From an uncultured Eubacteriales bacterium (GTDB taxonomy: Bacteria; Bacillota; Clostridia; Lachnospirales; Lachnospiraceae), in the NCBI GenBank assembly GCA_902772745.1, contig CACYBV010000019.1, forward strand, positions 1 through 23,184: a DNA stretch of 23,184 nt. Direction: 5' to 3'. Both the position numbers and the translations under genes were made by a program. The notes under the pieces were generated by a model. That model did not search any database. It was not told the origin of the DNA and saw only the letters and a program-made list of their open reading frames with translations. Shown here piece by piece: positions 1 to 7,851 of this stretch. How positions within the stretch are numbered: the stretch's first letter is position 1; each line of letters opens with the position of its first letter.

Positions 1-1
1 A

Positions 2-1459
2 ACCGAAAGGACGGAGCAGCCATCGGAAACGGCGGCTGAGATTACCGACGGATCGCAGGAAGATTCTGCGCCGCCGGAAACCGGTCCTGCTCCGGAGGCC
101 TGCAGCATCTTTATCGTTACGAGCGAGAACGGGGCAAATCTTCGTGAAGCGCCGAGTACCGAAGCGCAGATCCTGGGATACCTTTCCCCCTGCGCCGGAG
201 GAGAAGTCCTTTCAGTGGAAGGCGAATGGCTTTATGTACGCTCATCCGGCCTGAAAGCATATCTCTACGCACCGCTCGCGGTCACAGGCGCGGAAGCGGA
301 GAACCTTGCGCCTTCCGTGATGCTTCGCTTTGCGCGGATTACCGTAGAAGCCGCGAACATCCGCGATGCCGCATCCACGGAATCCGAAGTCATTGGGAGT
401 GCAATGGAAGGAGAAATGCTTCAGGTTCTCGGAGAAGAGGGCGGCTTCTATGTCGTCTCGCTGGGCGGCGGGAGCGCATACCTCAGCAAATCGGTCTGTA
501 CGGAAGAGCAGAGGCTGCAGGAGGCGGAAATCTTTCCCGAAGGACTTCTTGCGATAGAAGCGCAGAAGGCGGAGGGCGGCGAGAGCCTTCCGGAAGAAAG
601 TGCGGAAGAGAGTTTGGAAGAAGCGGCGGAAACTCCGGGAGGACCGGAAGAAAATCCGGAAACCCCCGGGGAGAATTCCGAACGCCCGGCGGAGGAGCTG
701 ACGGAGATTCCTCCCGAAACGCCGCCGGAAGAAACCGCATCACCGGAAACCGAGCCCGCGGCAGATCCGGTCCATGAGGCCGCGATGAATTCCGGTTATG
801 CGCCGCAGGCGATCATTCAGGGCTCCAATGGAATCACAGTGTGCATTGACGCAGGCCATCAGCAGGCCGGAATGCCTGAACTGGAACCGAACGGCCCCGG
901 CGCCTCCGAGATGAAGGCAAAGCTTACTACGGGAACCGCAGGATGTGTGACCGGTATTCCGGAGTACGAGACGGTGCTTGCGGTCGCCCTGCTGCTCCAG
1001 AATGAGCTGTCCGCGCGGGGCTATACGGTCATCATGATCCGTACCGGAAACGACTGTCCGGTCAGCAATGCCGAGCGCGCCGTTATAGCGAACGAATACG
1101 GCTCCGACTGCTTCGTGCGGATTCACTGCAACAGCGTGACGGATTCTTCGGTGACCGGTGTGATCAGCTATGCCCCGGCGCCCGGAAACCCCTACATGGA
1201 CCCTGCAAATGTCGACAGAAGCATCAATTTTGCGAATATTCTGACCGCAAAGACCGCGGAACAGACCGGGGCCCAGAACCGCGGCATTATAGAAGACAAT
1301 TCGATGACAGGCATCAACTGGTGCAAAGTACCGGTCTCCATCATCGAGATGGGCTTCAGTTCGAACCCGACAGAGGACCAGATGATGAATGATCCGTCGT
1401 ACCAGGCGCTCCTTGCGCAGGGCATGGCGAATGGAATCGACGCATATTTCGGAAGGTGA
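2..1459 (+). CDS. N-acetylmuramoyl-L-alanine amidase with two SH3-like domains (5' end outside window)
   Basis: The reading frame is open from the first bases, so the start codon and any signal peptide lie upstream; 485 residues are visible. Order: a Thr/Pro/Glu-rich stretch, an SH3-like domain (about nt 107-290, with NLREAPS), a second SH3-like domain (about nt 335-510, with NIRDAAS), a long Glu/Pro linker (about nt 577-775), then an Amidase_3 catalytic domain to the end. Expected zinc ligands are visible: His in DAGH (nt 857), Glu in EYETVL (nt 968) and His in RIHCN (nt 1124), plus the catalytic Glu in IIEMGF (nt 1346). The family cuts the amide bond between MurNAc and L-Ala in peptidoglycan; SH3b domains usually bind the wall. 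It is probably exported, but this cannot be shown here. An apparent GTG start at 215 lies inside the first SH3 domain and is not the real start. Confidence 0.93.
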   Translation, partial: TERTEQPSETAAEITDGSQEDSAPPETGPAPEACSIFIVTSENGANLREAPSTEAQILGYLSPCAGGEVLSVEGEWLYVRSSGLKAYLYAPLAVTGAEAENLAPSVMLRFARITVEAANIRDAASTESEVIGSAMEGEMLQVLGEEGGFYVVSLGGGSAYLSKSVCTEEQRLQEAEIFPEGLLAIEAQKAEGGESLPEESAEESLEEAAETPGGPEENPETPGENSERPAEELTEIPPETPPEETASPETEPAADPVHEAAMNSGYAPQAIIQGSNGITVCIDAGHQQAGMPELEPNGPGASEMKAKLTTGTAGCVTGIPEYETVLAVALLLQNELSARGYTVIMIRTGNDCPVSNAERAVIANEYGSDCFVRIHCNSVTDSSVTGVISYAPAPGNPYMDPANVDRSINFANILTAKTAEQTGAQNRGIIEDNSMTGINWCKVPVSIIEMGFSSNPTEDQMMNDPSYQALLAQGMANGIDAYFGR

Positions 1460-1582
1460 GCTTCCGAAACCTGCATCCGCGTTCCCGCGTAAGATACGCA
1501 GGACCGCACAGGAATAACAGCTGCCTTTTTCGGCCTGCGGCCGGCATATGGAAATGGCAGGCCGTTTTCCGAATGAATTCTG

Positions 1583-1589
1583 GGAGGTG
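1583..1589 (+). promoter_or_regulatory. Ribosome binding site deciding the TTG start at 1596
   Basis: GGAGGTG, 6 nt before TTG 1596. It supports this start over the upstream in-frame ATG at 1548. Confidence 0.7.
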
Positions 1590-1595
1590 GATTTT

Positions 1596-2243
1596 TTGGG
1601 ACTGTTCAGGAACAAGACAACGGTGCACATTATGGGAAACCGTTCCGGGGATTTTGGTGCGGACGGCCGTTATCGGAAGCAGGCGAAGGAAAACCGCCGC
1701 CGCGAGAAGGAAAAACTCAGGAACCTCGTGCTGGAGCCGCGGTCGACGGCCGAACTTCGGGGCTATATTGAAGCAAAATACGGTGTTTCCGAGCTTCGCC
1801 GCGACGACGACCGCTACAAACTTGCCTACCTGGGCATCAAGGCGCATCTTGTGTTCCGCGACGCGCCGGAACTTCTCACTACCCCCGAGATGCCGGCGCC
1901 GAACCATCCGCCGCGTTCCGAAAACGATCCGGATTACCTTGCCTGTGATGAAAACCGTGAGAAACGCTACCAGGAAGCGCTGCATCTCACGAAGGAACAG
2001 TTCCTGATGCATCTGCATGTCTATAATATCCCGATCAGCCAGGGCTCGCTTCCCGTTGCCTGGCTGGAGGTTTATGTCGAAACGGACCATGAATATCTGG
2101 CCTTCAAAGTAGTCGAACTGGAATACTCGGAGCATTATTCCATCGACCGCACCCGCGAAGACATCATCCGCTTCTTCGGCGCCGGCCCCGAAGACCAGGC
2201 CGCCGGAAACGAACGCTACATCCAGTACCTGAGCGTGATGTGA
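1596..2243 (+). CDS. Hypothetical protein, 215 aa, unrecognised
   Basis: I do not recognise this family. I place the start at TTG 1596 because a strong Shine-Dalgarno site (GGAGGTG, 1583-1589) lies 6 nt upstream; an in-frame ATG at 1548 has no comparable site. The protein begins GLFRNKTTVHIMG, then has a very basic Arg/Lys/Glu-rich helix (about residues 24-45), a mixed region with a proline-rich linker (about residues 95-110), and a C-terminal aromatic/acidic part (WLEVYVETDHEYLAFKVVELEY). There is no signal peptide, transmembrane segment or cysteine cluster, so it is probably cytoplasmic. It lies 136 nt after the amidase gene and ends 20 nt before a bidirectional terminator, so it may be read from the amidase promoter. 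Coding status is well supported; function is unknown. Confidence 0.75.
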   Translation: MGLFRNKTTVHIMGNRSGDFGADGRYRKQAKENRRREKEKLRNLVLEPRSTAELRGYIEAKYGVSELRRDDDRYKLAYLGIKAHLVFRDAPELLTTPEMPAPNHPPRSENDPDYLACDENREKRYQEALHLTKEQFLMHLHVYNIPISQGSLPVAWLEVYVETDHEYLAFKVVELEYSEHYSIDRTREDIIRFFGAGPEDQAAGNERYIQYLSVM

Positions 2244-2263
2244 TATCCCTGTCCGGACGCGTG

Positions 2264-2337
2264 CCAATAAAACACCATGCCCTCTTCCAGAGAGACGGCT
2301 CAAGGTCTCCCTGAAGGAGGGCATGATGTTTTATTGG
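2264..2337. terminator. Bidirectional intrinsic terminator, 33-bp imperfect inverted repeat
   Basis: The arms at 2264-2296 and 2305-2337 are complementary over 33 positions, with three mismatches and one G-U pair, around an 8-nt loop. The outer part is A-rich on the left (AATAAAACA) and T-rich on the right (TGTTTTATT), so each strand gives a hairpin followed by a U-rich tail. It sits between convergent genes (stop at 2243 on plus, stop at 2369 on minus), as expected for a shared terminator. Confidence 0.88.
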
Positions 2338-2368
2338 GACAGCTTTTGTGCCGGTTTACGACGTATGG

Positions 2369-3562
2369 TTACCTTGCAGCCCGGTAGATCGCCTCCATGT
2401 CTTCTTCATGGAGTTTGCGGACGGAGCCGAGGCTGTTTTTCGCGCCGATAGCGCAGTTCTTCGCGAGGAGTTTATATTCTTCATCCGTCGGATCGACGCC
2501 CAGTTCGCGAAGGGATGTGGGCATATGAATCGAGCGGAAGAAGTTCTCCATGGTTTCGATGCCGGCGGTGATCACTTCATCGTCAGAGCCGGAATCCGCA
2601 ATGCCGAGGACACGGACGGAGAGTTTGCGGAAACGCTCCGGCGCGTTTTTATAGACATAGCGTGCCCAGGTTCCCCAGAGCGCTGCAAGACCAGCGCCGT
2701 GTGCTACGTCGTAGAGGCCTCCGAGTTCATGCTCCAGCTTATGGCAGGACCAGTCGCCGCCGTCTGTTCCGCAGCCGGTGAGGCCGTTATGGGAAAGGGA
2801 AGAAGCCCACATGATTTCCGCGCGCGCTTCATAATTCTTTGGATCCGTGAGAAGAATCTTGGCATTCTGCATGACGGTGCGCAGAAGCCCTTCACCGAGC
2901 TGGTCCGTGAGCTCCATATGGCCGCCGGCGCTGAGGTAGCGCTCTAAAGTATGCATCATGATGTCCGTTGCACCGCTCATGGTCTGGTATTCGGGAAGAG
3001 TCATCGTAAGATTCGGATCCATGATTGCGAATTTCGCACGGCAGCATTCATTGTTGCAGCCGCGCTTGATACCCGATCCGCCGTCCTCCGCGTCTTTTGT
3101 GATGACGGAAGAATTGCTCATCTCCGAGCCCGCCGCGGCAATGGTGAGCACAACCCCGATCGGAACGCAGGACTGAGGTTTCCGCTTGAAATCATAGAAA
3201 TCCCAGGGGTCGCCGCCGTTTGCGAGGCCGTAGCCGATGGCTTTCAGGGAGTCCACGACCGAACCGCCGCCGACCGCAAGAAGGAAATCCACTTTCTCTT
3301 TTTTTGCGAGCTCAAGCCCTTCATAGACCTTGGAAAGGCGCGGATTCGGGACGACGCCGCCCAGTTCCACATGGGAAATGCCCTGAGCATCGAGAGACTG
3401 ACGGATTTTTTCCATAAGTCCGTTTTTTTGGACACGTTCGCTGCCATAATGCAGGAGAACACGGGTAGCGCCGAATTCCTTTGCGAGAGCGCCGACCTCA
3501 GAAACGGAATCTGCGCCGAAAACGACACGGGTCGGGGTGTTGTAGATAAAGTTCTGAATCAT
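2369..3562 (-). CDS. Iron-containing alcohol dehydrogenase, butanol dehydrogenase type
   Basis: The 397-aa protein has the full length of the group III (iron-type) alcohol dehydrogenases and resembles the clostridial BdhA/BdhB and E. coli YqhD branch. The N-terminal dinucleotide-binding domain carries GGGSVVD (residues 98-104). The metal site is complete: D200 and H204 in GATDIMMHTLE, H278 in KLEHEL and H288 in AHGAG. Such enzymes reduce aldehydes such as butyraldehyde to alcohols with NAD(P)H in fermentation; substrate and cofactor preference cannot be read reliably from sequence. The start is ATG with GGAGGAAA a few nt upstream. It stands alone on the minus strand with its own promoter, divergent from the lipoprotein-addBA operon. 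Confidence 0.95.
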   Translation of the reverse strand: MIQNFIYNTPTRVVFGADSVSEVGALAKEFGATRVLLHYGSERVQKNGLMEKIRQSLDAQGISHVELGGVVPNPRLSKVYEGLELAKKEKVDFLLAVGGGSVVDSLKAIGYGLANGGDPWDFYDFKRKPQSCVPIGVVLTIAAAGSEMSNSSVITKDAEDGGSGIKRGCNNECCRAKFAIMDPNLTMTLPEYQTMSGATDIMMHTLERYLSAGGHMELTDQLGEGLLRTVMQNAKILLTDPKNYEARAEIMWASSLSHNGLTGCGTDGGDWSCHKLEHELGGLYDVAHGAGLAALWGTWARYVYKNAPERFRKLSVRVLGIADSGSDDEVITAGIETMENFFRSIHMPTSLRELGVDPTDEEYKLLAKNCAIGAKNSLGSVRKLHEEDMEAIYRAAR

Positions 3563-3636
3563 GCTGTTTCCTCCGGGATATCGTTATAGTCTGCGCCGTC
3601 CGATATATCGCTCCCGGGCAGCGCTCTTTACAGTAC

Positions 3637-3665
3637 ATCATACTCCTGAATCGGAAAAATGTCTA
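3637..3665 (-). promoter_or_regulatory. Sigma-A-type promoter for the alcohol dehydrogenase
   Basis: Read on the minus strand: -35 TAGACA (3665-3660), 17-nt spacer, -10 TATGAT (3642-3637). The predicted start is near 3630, giving a leader of about 68 nt. The leader contains a perfect 10-nt palindrome CGATATATCG at 3601-3610 that could be an operator; this last point is speculative. Confidence 0.6.
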
Positions 3666-3674
3666 CTGTTCACG

Positions 3675-3703
3675 TTGAAATCAGCGCTGTTTTTTACTAT
3701 AAT
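3675..3703 (+). promoter_or_regulatory. Sigma-A-type promoter for the lipoprotein-addB-addA operon
   Basis: -35 TTGAAA (3675-3680), 17-nt spacer, -10 TATAAT (3698-3703). The predicted start is near 3710, about 120 nt before the first gene. Its -35 box is only 9 nt from the -35 box of the divergent alcohol dehydrogenase promoter. I see no riboswitch or attenuator in the leader. Confidence 0.75.
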
Positions 3704-3813
3704 AGATCCGGAGCAGTATCTGCAGGCGGCAAGGAAACTGCCGGTGCGGGGAAACGGCTCCTTTGGGGATTTTTATGCGGATTCTGAAGCAGCCGGGGCA
3801 GGCCGCGAATTCC

Positions 3814-3820
3814 GGAGGTG
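3814..3820 (+). promoter_or_regulatory. Ribosome binding site deciding the TTG start at 3829
   Basis: GGAGGTG, 8 nt before TTG 3829. It supports the lipoprotein start over the upstream in-frame codon at 3763. Confidence 0.75.
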
Positions 3821-3828
3821 CAGAAGAT

Positions 3829-4290
3829 TTGAAAACAAGAATGATTTTGACAGGGGTGATACTGATGTCTGTATTGTTGCTTTCCGGCTGCGGGGGAGCG
3901 CCGGCAAAGGACCTGAAAACCTTTCATTTTTCCTTTTCAACGGGCAATGCGATGAATGCCAGTGTAAGCTATGACCTGAAATACGAAGACGGGGTATATA
4001 CGGCGAGCGTTAAGCCGAGCGGGGTGCCGGAGGAGGAAGCTTCCGTCCGTACCGTGGACGAAGCATTCGTGCAGGAACTCGAAAAGTTCCTGCAGGAGTA
4101 TCATACGGAACGCTGGAACGGCTTCCATAAGAGCAATAAGCATGTACTGGACGGGAACAGCTTCAGCTTTTTCTACCGGACGAAGGACGGGAAGGGATGC
4201 GAAGCTTCCGGCTATATGAAATGGCCGAAGAACTACAGCGAGGTCAAAAACGGCATCGGGAGCATTTCCGGAAAGCTCCTGCAGGAGTGA
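3829..4290 (+). CDS. Small lipoprotein, 153 aa, function unknown
   Basis: Starting at TTG 3829, the protein begins with a textbook lipoprotein signal: basic KTR, hydrophobic core, and lipobox LLSGC with the lipidated Cys at residue 21, followed by GG. An upstream in-frame start at 3763 would bury this signal behind 22 extra residues and has no good Shine-Dalgarno site. The mature part (about 130 aa) is soluble, alternating beta-type sequence, with an acidic helix (VQELEKFLQEYH) and a C-terminal Tyr/Trp/Lys-rich section. I do not recognise a named domain. It is the first gene after the promoter at 3675-3703 and ends 18 nt before addB. Co-transcription with addBA does not imply a role in recombination. 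Confidence 0.82.
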   Translation: MKTRMILTGVILMSVLLLSGCGGAPAKDLKTFHFSFSTGNAMNASVSYDLKYEDGVYTASVKPSGVPEEEASVRTVDEAFVQELEKFLQEYHTERWNGFHKSNKHVLDGNSFSFFYRTKDGKGCEASGYMKWPKNYSEVKNGIGSISGKLLQE

Positions 4291-4294
4291 AACA

Positions 4295-4300
4295 GGGAGG
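4295..4300 (+). promoter_or_regulatory. Ribosome binding site for the TTG start of addB
   Basis: GGGAGG, 8 nt before TTG 4309. Confidence 0.7.
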
Positions 4301-4308
4301 ACCTCTAT

Positions 4309-7300
4309 TTGGCACTGACAATCCTCTTCGGTTCCTCGATTTCCGTTAAAAACGAGACATTGTATGACACAATCCTCCGGGAAGCTTCGGCGCACCCGGA
4401 GTGTTCGTATGTGCTTCTGGTCCCGGAACAGGCCAGTCTGTATACACAGGAGGAAATGATCCGGCGCTCGGAAAACCATGCCCTGATGAATATCGATGTC
4501 CTGACATTCAACCGGCTCTCGTACCGGGTGTTTGAGGAACTGCACGAGCCCGGAAAGCAGATACTGGACGACACGGGGAAACTGATGCTCCTGAGGCTTG
4601 TCGTACGGGAGATGGAGGAGGAGCTTTTCGTGCTCCGGAAAAACATCCGGAAACAGGGGTTTTTGGAAGAACTGAAATCCCTGTTTTCCGAGCTCGCGCA
4701 GTATAATGTTTCACCGGAGAGACTTCTCGAAAGCGCAGGGATTCTTACGGGACACCCGGGCCTGCAGCGGAAGCTCTGTGAAATCGCGGCGGTTTATGAC
4801 GCCTTTCTCGGGAGGCTTCACCGCGATTACGAGATGGCGGAGGAGCGTCTGATTCGTCTTGCCCGGATGCTCCCGTCCTATCGGGAAGCAGAGGATACCG
4901 TCTTTGCGCTTTCGGGCTTTACCGGTTTTACGCCGCCTGAGGAAGCCGTAATCGAAGCGCTTCTCCGGCAGTGCAGGGAACTTGTGCTGCTTTCCGATCT
5001 CGGATCAGGCGCGGAACTTCAGAACGAAAAGGAAGAGGACAGCCTTTTCCATATGAGTTATGTAATGTGTTCGCGGATTCGGGAGCTGGCGATAAAAAAC
5101 AGTATCCCCATTCGCGAAAAGCGCATCACAGAGAACCGAAAAGTAAATGATGCAATCACGAAAATCGAAGCCGGACTGTTCCGCTGGCCGCAGCAGTCAT
5201 ACCCGGGACCCGCAGCAGGGCTTCGGATCTTTCGCGTGAAAACTCCGGAAGAAGAAGTCCGGCTTCTGGTTTCGGAAATCCTTAGAAAACTGCAGACAGG
5301 ATACAGGCTCAGGGACATGGCGGTGATTTCCGGTGACCCGGCGCGGTATCATGACGAGCTGGAGGACCGGATGCGGGAACTCCGGCTGCCGGTTTTCTTT
5401 GACGAAACGAGGAGCATGAGCGGAAACCCGCTGTTCCTGCTGCTTCGGAACCTGATGGATGTATTTACGGAAGAGTGGTCCTGTGAATCCGTAGCGGTCC
5501 TTTTGAAAAATCCGCTGTATCTTGGGTTTCTTGCGAGAATGCTTTCGGAGAGTCCGGACAGCGCATCTCCCTACGAACGGGTCTGCGAACTCGAGAATTT
5601 CTGCCTTGCACGCGGGATCCGCGGGAAAAGCCGGTTTGAAAAACCTCTTTCCGGCCGTTTCCGGAACTTCGCGCAGGGCCGCCTCGAATCCGTCCGGGAA
5701 CTGCAGCGGACTGCGATTCCGCCTGTTTCTTTACTGCATGAGAAAATTGTCCGGCGCGGCGCCTCGGTGGGGGAACGGATCGATGCGCTCCGGGAGTTTC
5801 TCTCCCTGATCGGTGCCGAGAAGGAGATGGAGGTGCTTTCGGACCAGACTTCGCGCATGGACCTCCGGCGCGAATACGGGAAAAGCTTTGCCCTGCTTTC
5901 GGACTTTTTCGACCGGACAACGGAGCTCCTTTCCGACGAAAAGATGGCGACGGAGGCTTTTTCGGAGCTGCTTTTGTCCGGCGTTTCGGCGCTTCGGCTC
6001 GGACTGGTTCCGCCGGCAAAAGACGAGCTCATTTTCGGAGATCTTCTACGGACAAGACTTCAGCATGTACGTGTCCTCTTCGTACTCGGAGCGAATGAAG
6101 GCGTCCTTCCCCGGATTCCGGAAAGCGGCGGCCTCCTGTCGGAGGAGGACAGGGAGCTTCTTTCAGAGACCGCCCTGTCCCTGGCGCCGACCGGAAAAGA
6201 GGAAGGCTTTTCGGCGCAGTTTTACCTGTACCGGCTTCTGACAGGGCCGTCGGAAGAGCTTTTTTTGAGCTTTTCGCAGTCCGATCAGGATGGGAGGAAG
6301 ATGAATGCCGCGCCGGTTGTCGGGAAACTACTGTCAATGTTCCCGGATCTTCGCGTGGAGAACGGCGATATTCCATCCGGCGGGGAGAAGCCTTTTTTGC
6401 TTCAAGGAATCTCTTCGGCTTCGGACGGGGTGATCTATGCCGCGGGTAAATTCCGGGAAGCAATGGACCCGGAGTATCCTAAGCCGCTGACGGGGGAAGT
6501 CCTTGCGCTGACGCGCTGGCTGCTTTCACAGGATGGCCTCCGGGAAAAAGCGCTTCAGTTCATGCACGCGGCGGTCTTCTCCTATCAGCCGGAAAAACTC
6601 GATAAAGATACGGCGACCCGGCTCTTCGGCGCTTCTGTCCAGGAGTCCGTGTCGCGGCTGGAGCGCTTCGCGGCCTGTCCGTTCTCACATTTTTTAACGT
6701 ACGGGCTGTCGCTTTCGGAACGTCAGGAATACCGGGTGGAAGTGACGGATCTCGGAACGATGCTGCACAACAGCATCAACGCCTTCTTCACGCTGATGAA
6801 CGACCGCGGACTCAGCTTTTCCGCGCTTTCGGACGAGGAGACCGATGCGCTTTCGGACGAGGCGGCTTATCTTGTCACCGAAAACTATGAGGAAGGCCTG
6901 ATGCAGGATTCTGAGCGGAACCGATACCTCCGGGTCCGGATCCGGCGTCTTGTGCAGCGTACTGCAAAAGTTCTGAAAAAACAGTGGCAGGCCGGAGACT
7001 TTGAGACGGCTGAGACCGAAGTGCCTTTCGGCTGGGGCGAAGAATTTGACGCGCTTCGCATCCCGCTCCCCGGCGGCGGACGGGTTTTTCTTGCCGGACG
7101 GATCGACCGGATGGACCTCTCGCATCAGGACGGGAAACTGATCCTTCGGATCATCGACTACAAATCCGGGAAGAAGGATCTCGACTATACAAAGGTTTAT
7201 TACGGCCTGCAGCTGCAGCTTCTTTTATATATGGAAGCCGCGCGGTCCGGCCTTGTAAAGCGTTTTCCCGATGAAGCGCAGCGGTTTGCGGGCATCTATT

Positions 7301-7851
7301 ATTATCATATCGACGATCCGATGGTCGAAGCCGAAAGTGCGGAAGAAGCACAGGAAAAAATTGAGAGGGAACTGCAGCTTCGCGGCGTAACGAACAGCGA
7401 TCCCGAGACGATCCGGATTGCCGACCGGGAATTCCCGGAAGGGCAGGGACTTGTCTCCGGCCTCCGGATGAAGAAGGACGGAAGCTTTTATAATTACTCG
7501 AAGGTGGCGACGGAGCAGGAGCTTTCGGAGCTCGGGTCGTACGCAAAGGCAAAGGCGGCAGAGCTGTCGGCGGAAATGCAGCGGGGAGAAATCCCGGTCC
7601 GTCCTTACCGTTACGCCGGGGAAACCGGCTGCACGTACTGTGCGTACCGCAGCATCTGCGGGTTTGACCAGAGGATTCCGGGATACCGGATGAAACGGCT
7701 TTCCGGAAAGGATCTGTCGGATCTTGTCGGAGATGCGGCAGCCGGAGATGAGGCAGACCGTCCGGAAACAGTCCCATCCGAGGGAAACGCTTCAGATGGG
7801 ACCGGCGGACCGAAAGACAGGAAGGAGAAGCGTGATGGAATGGACAGCTGA
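4309..7851 (+). CDS. addB: ATP-dependent helicase/nuclease subunit AddB
   Basis: At 1180 aa this matches the length of Firmicute AddB, the partner of AddA in the double-strand-break resection complex that prepares 3' ends for RecA. The C-terminal nuclease domain has IIDYKSGKK (D950, K952). The iron-sulfur staple is complete: C790 (AACPFSHFLTYG), then C1108, C1111 and C1117 (CxxCx5C), with spacing very close to that known in B. subtilis AddB. The N-terminus is unusual: where AddB normally has a Walker A loop (GxSGSGKT in B. subtilis), this protein reads GSSISVKN, so the Gly-Lys-Thr core is not intact. AddA is the known motor in B. subtilis, so the complex could still work. The start is TTG. 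The 3' end overlaps addA by 17 nt and the tail is highly charged, partly because it encodes the addA ribosome binding site. Confidence 0.95.
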   Translation: MALTILFGSSISVKNETLYDTILREASAHPECSYVLLVPEQASLYTQEEMIRRSENHALMNIDVLTFNRLSYRVFEELHEPGKQILDDTGKLMLLRLVVREMEEELFVLRKNIRKQGFLEELKSLFSELAQYNVSPERLLESAGILTGHPGLQRKLCEIAAVYDAFLGRLHRDYEMAEERLIRLARMLPSYREAEDTVFALSGFTGFTPPEEAVIEALLRQCRELVLLSDLGSGAELQNEKEEDSLFHMSYVMCSRIRELAIKNSIPIREKRITENRKVNDAITKIEAGLFRWPQQSYPGPAAGLRIFRVKTPEEEVRLLVSEILRKLQTGYRLRDMAVISGDPARYHDELEDRMRELRLPVFFDETRSMSGNPLFLLLRNLMDVFTEEWSCESVAVLLKNPLYLGFLARMLSESPDSASPYERVCELENFCLARGIRGKSRFEKPLSGRFRNFAQGRLESVRELQRTAIPPVSLLHEKIVRRGASVGERIDALREFLSLIGAEKEMEVLSDQTSRMDLRREYGKSFALLSDFFDRTTELLSDEKMATEAFSELLLSGVSALRLGLVPPAKDELIFGDLLRTRLQHVRVLFVLGANEGVLPRIPESGGLLSEEDRELLSETALSLAPTGKEEGFSAQFYLYRLLTGPSEELFLSFSQSDQDGRKMNAAPVVGKLLSMFPDLRVENGDIPSGGEKPFLLQGISSASDGVIYAAGKFREAMDPEYPKPLTGEVLALTRWLLSQDGLREKALQFMHAAVFSYQPEKLDKDTATRLFGASVQESVSRLERFAACPFSHFLTYGLSLSERQEYRVEVTDLGTMLHNSINAFFTLMNDRGLSFSALSDEETDALSDEAAYLVTENYEEGLMQDSERNRYLRVRIRRLVQRTAKVLKKQWQAGDFETAETEVPFGWGEEFDALRIPLPGGGRVFLAGRIDRMDLSHQDGKLILRIIDYKSGKKDLDYTKVYYGLQLQLLLYMEAARSGLVKRFPDEAQRFAGIYYYHIDDPMVEAESAEEAQEKIERELQLRGVTNSDPETIRIADREFPEGQGLVSGLRMKKDGSFYNYSKVATEQELSELGSYAKAKAAELSAEMQRGEIPVRPYRYAGETGCTYCAYRSICGFDQRIPGYRMKRLSGKDLSDLVGDAAAGDEADRPETVPSEGNASDGTGGPKDRKEKRDGMDS

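Noticed and set aside
2348..2947. Plus-strand open frames opposite the alcohol dehydrogenase
   Set aside because: They are antisense to a complete, motif-bearing enzyme and start inside the terminator region without a ribosome binding site.
7724..7834. N-terminal extension of AddA
   Set aside because: The frame is open, but the extension overlaps the addB tail, is not part of known AddA N-termini and lacks a ribosome binding site as good as that before ATG 7835.
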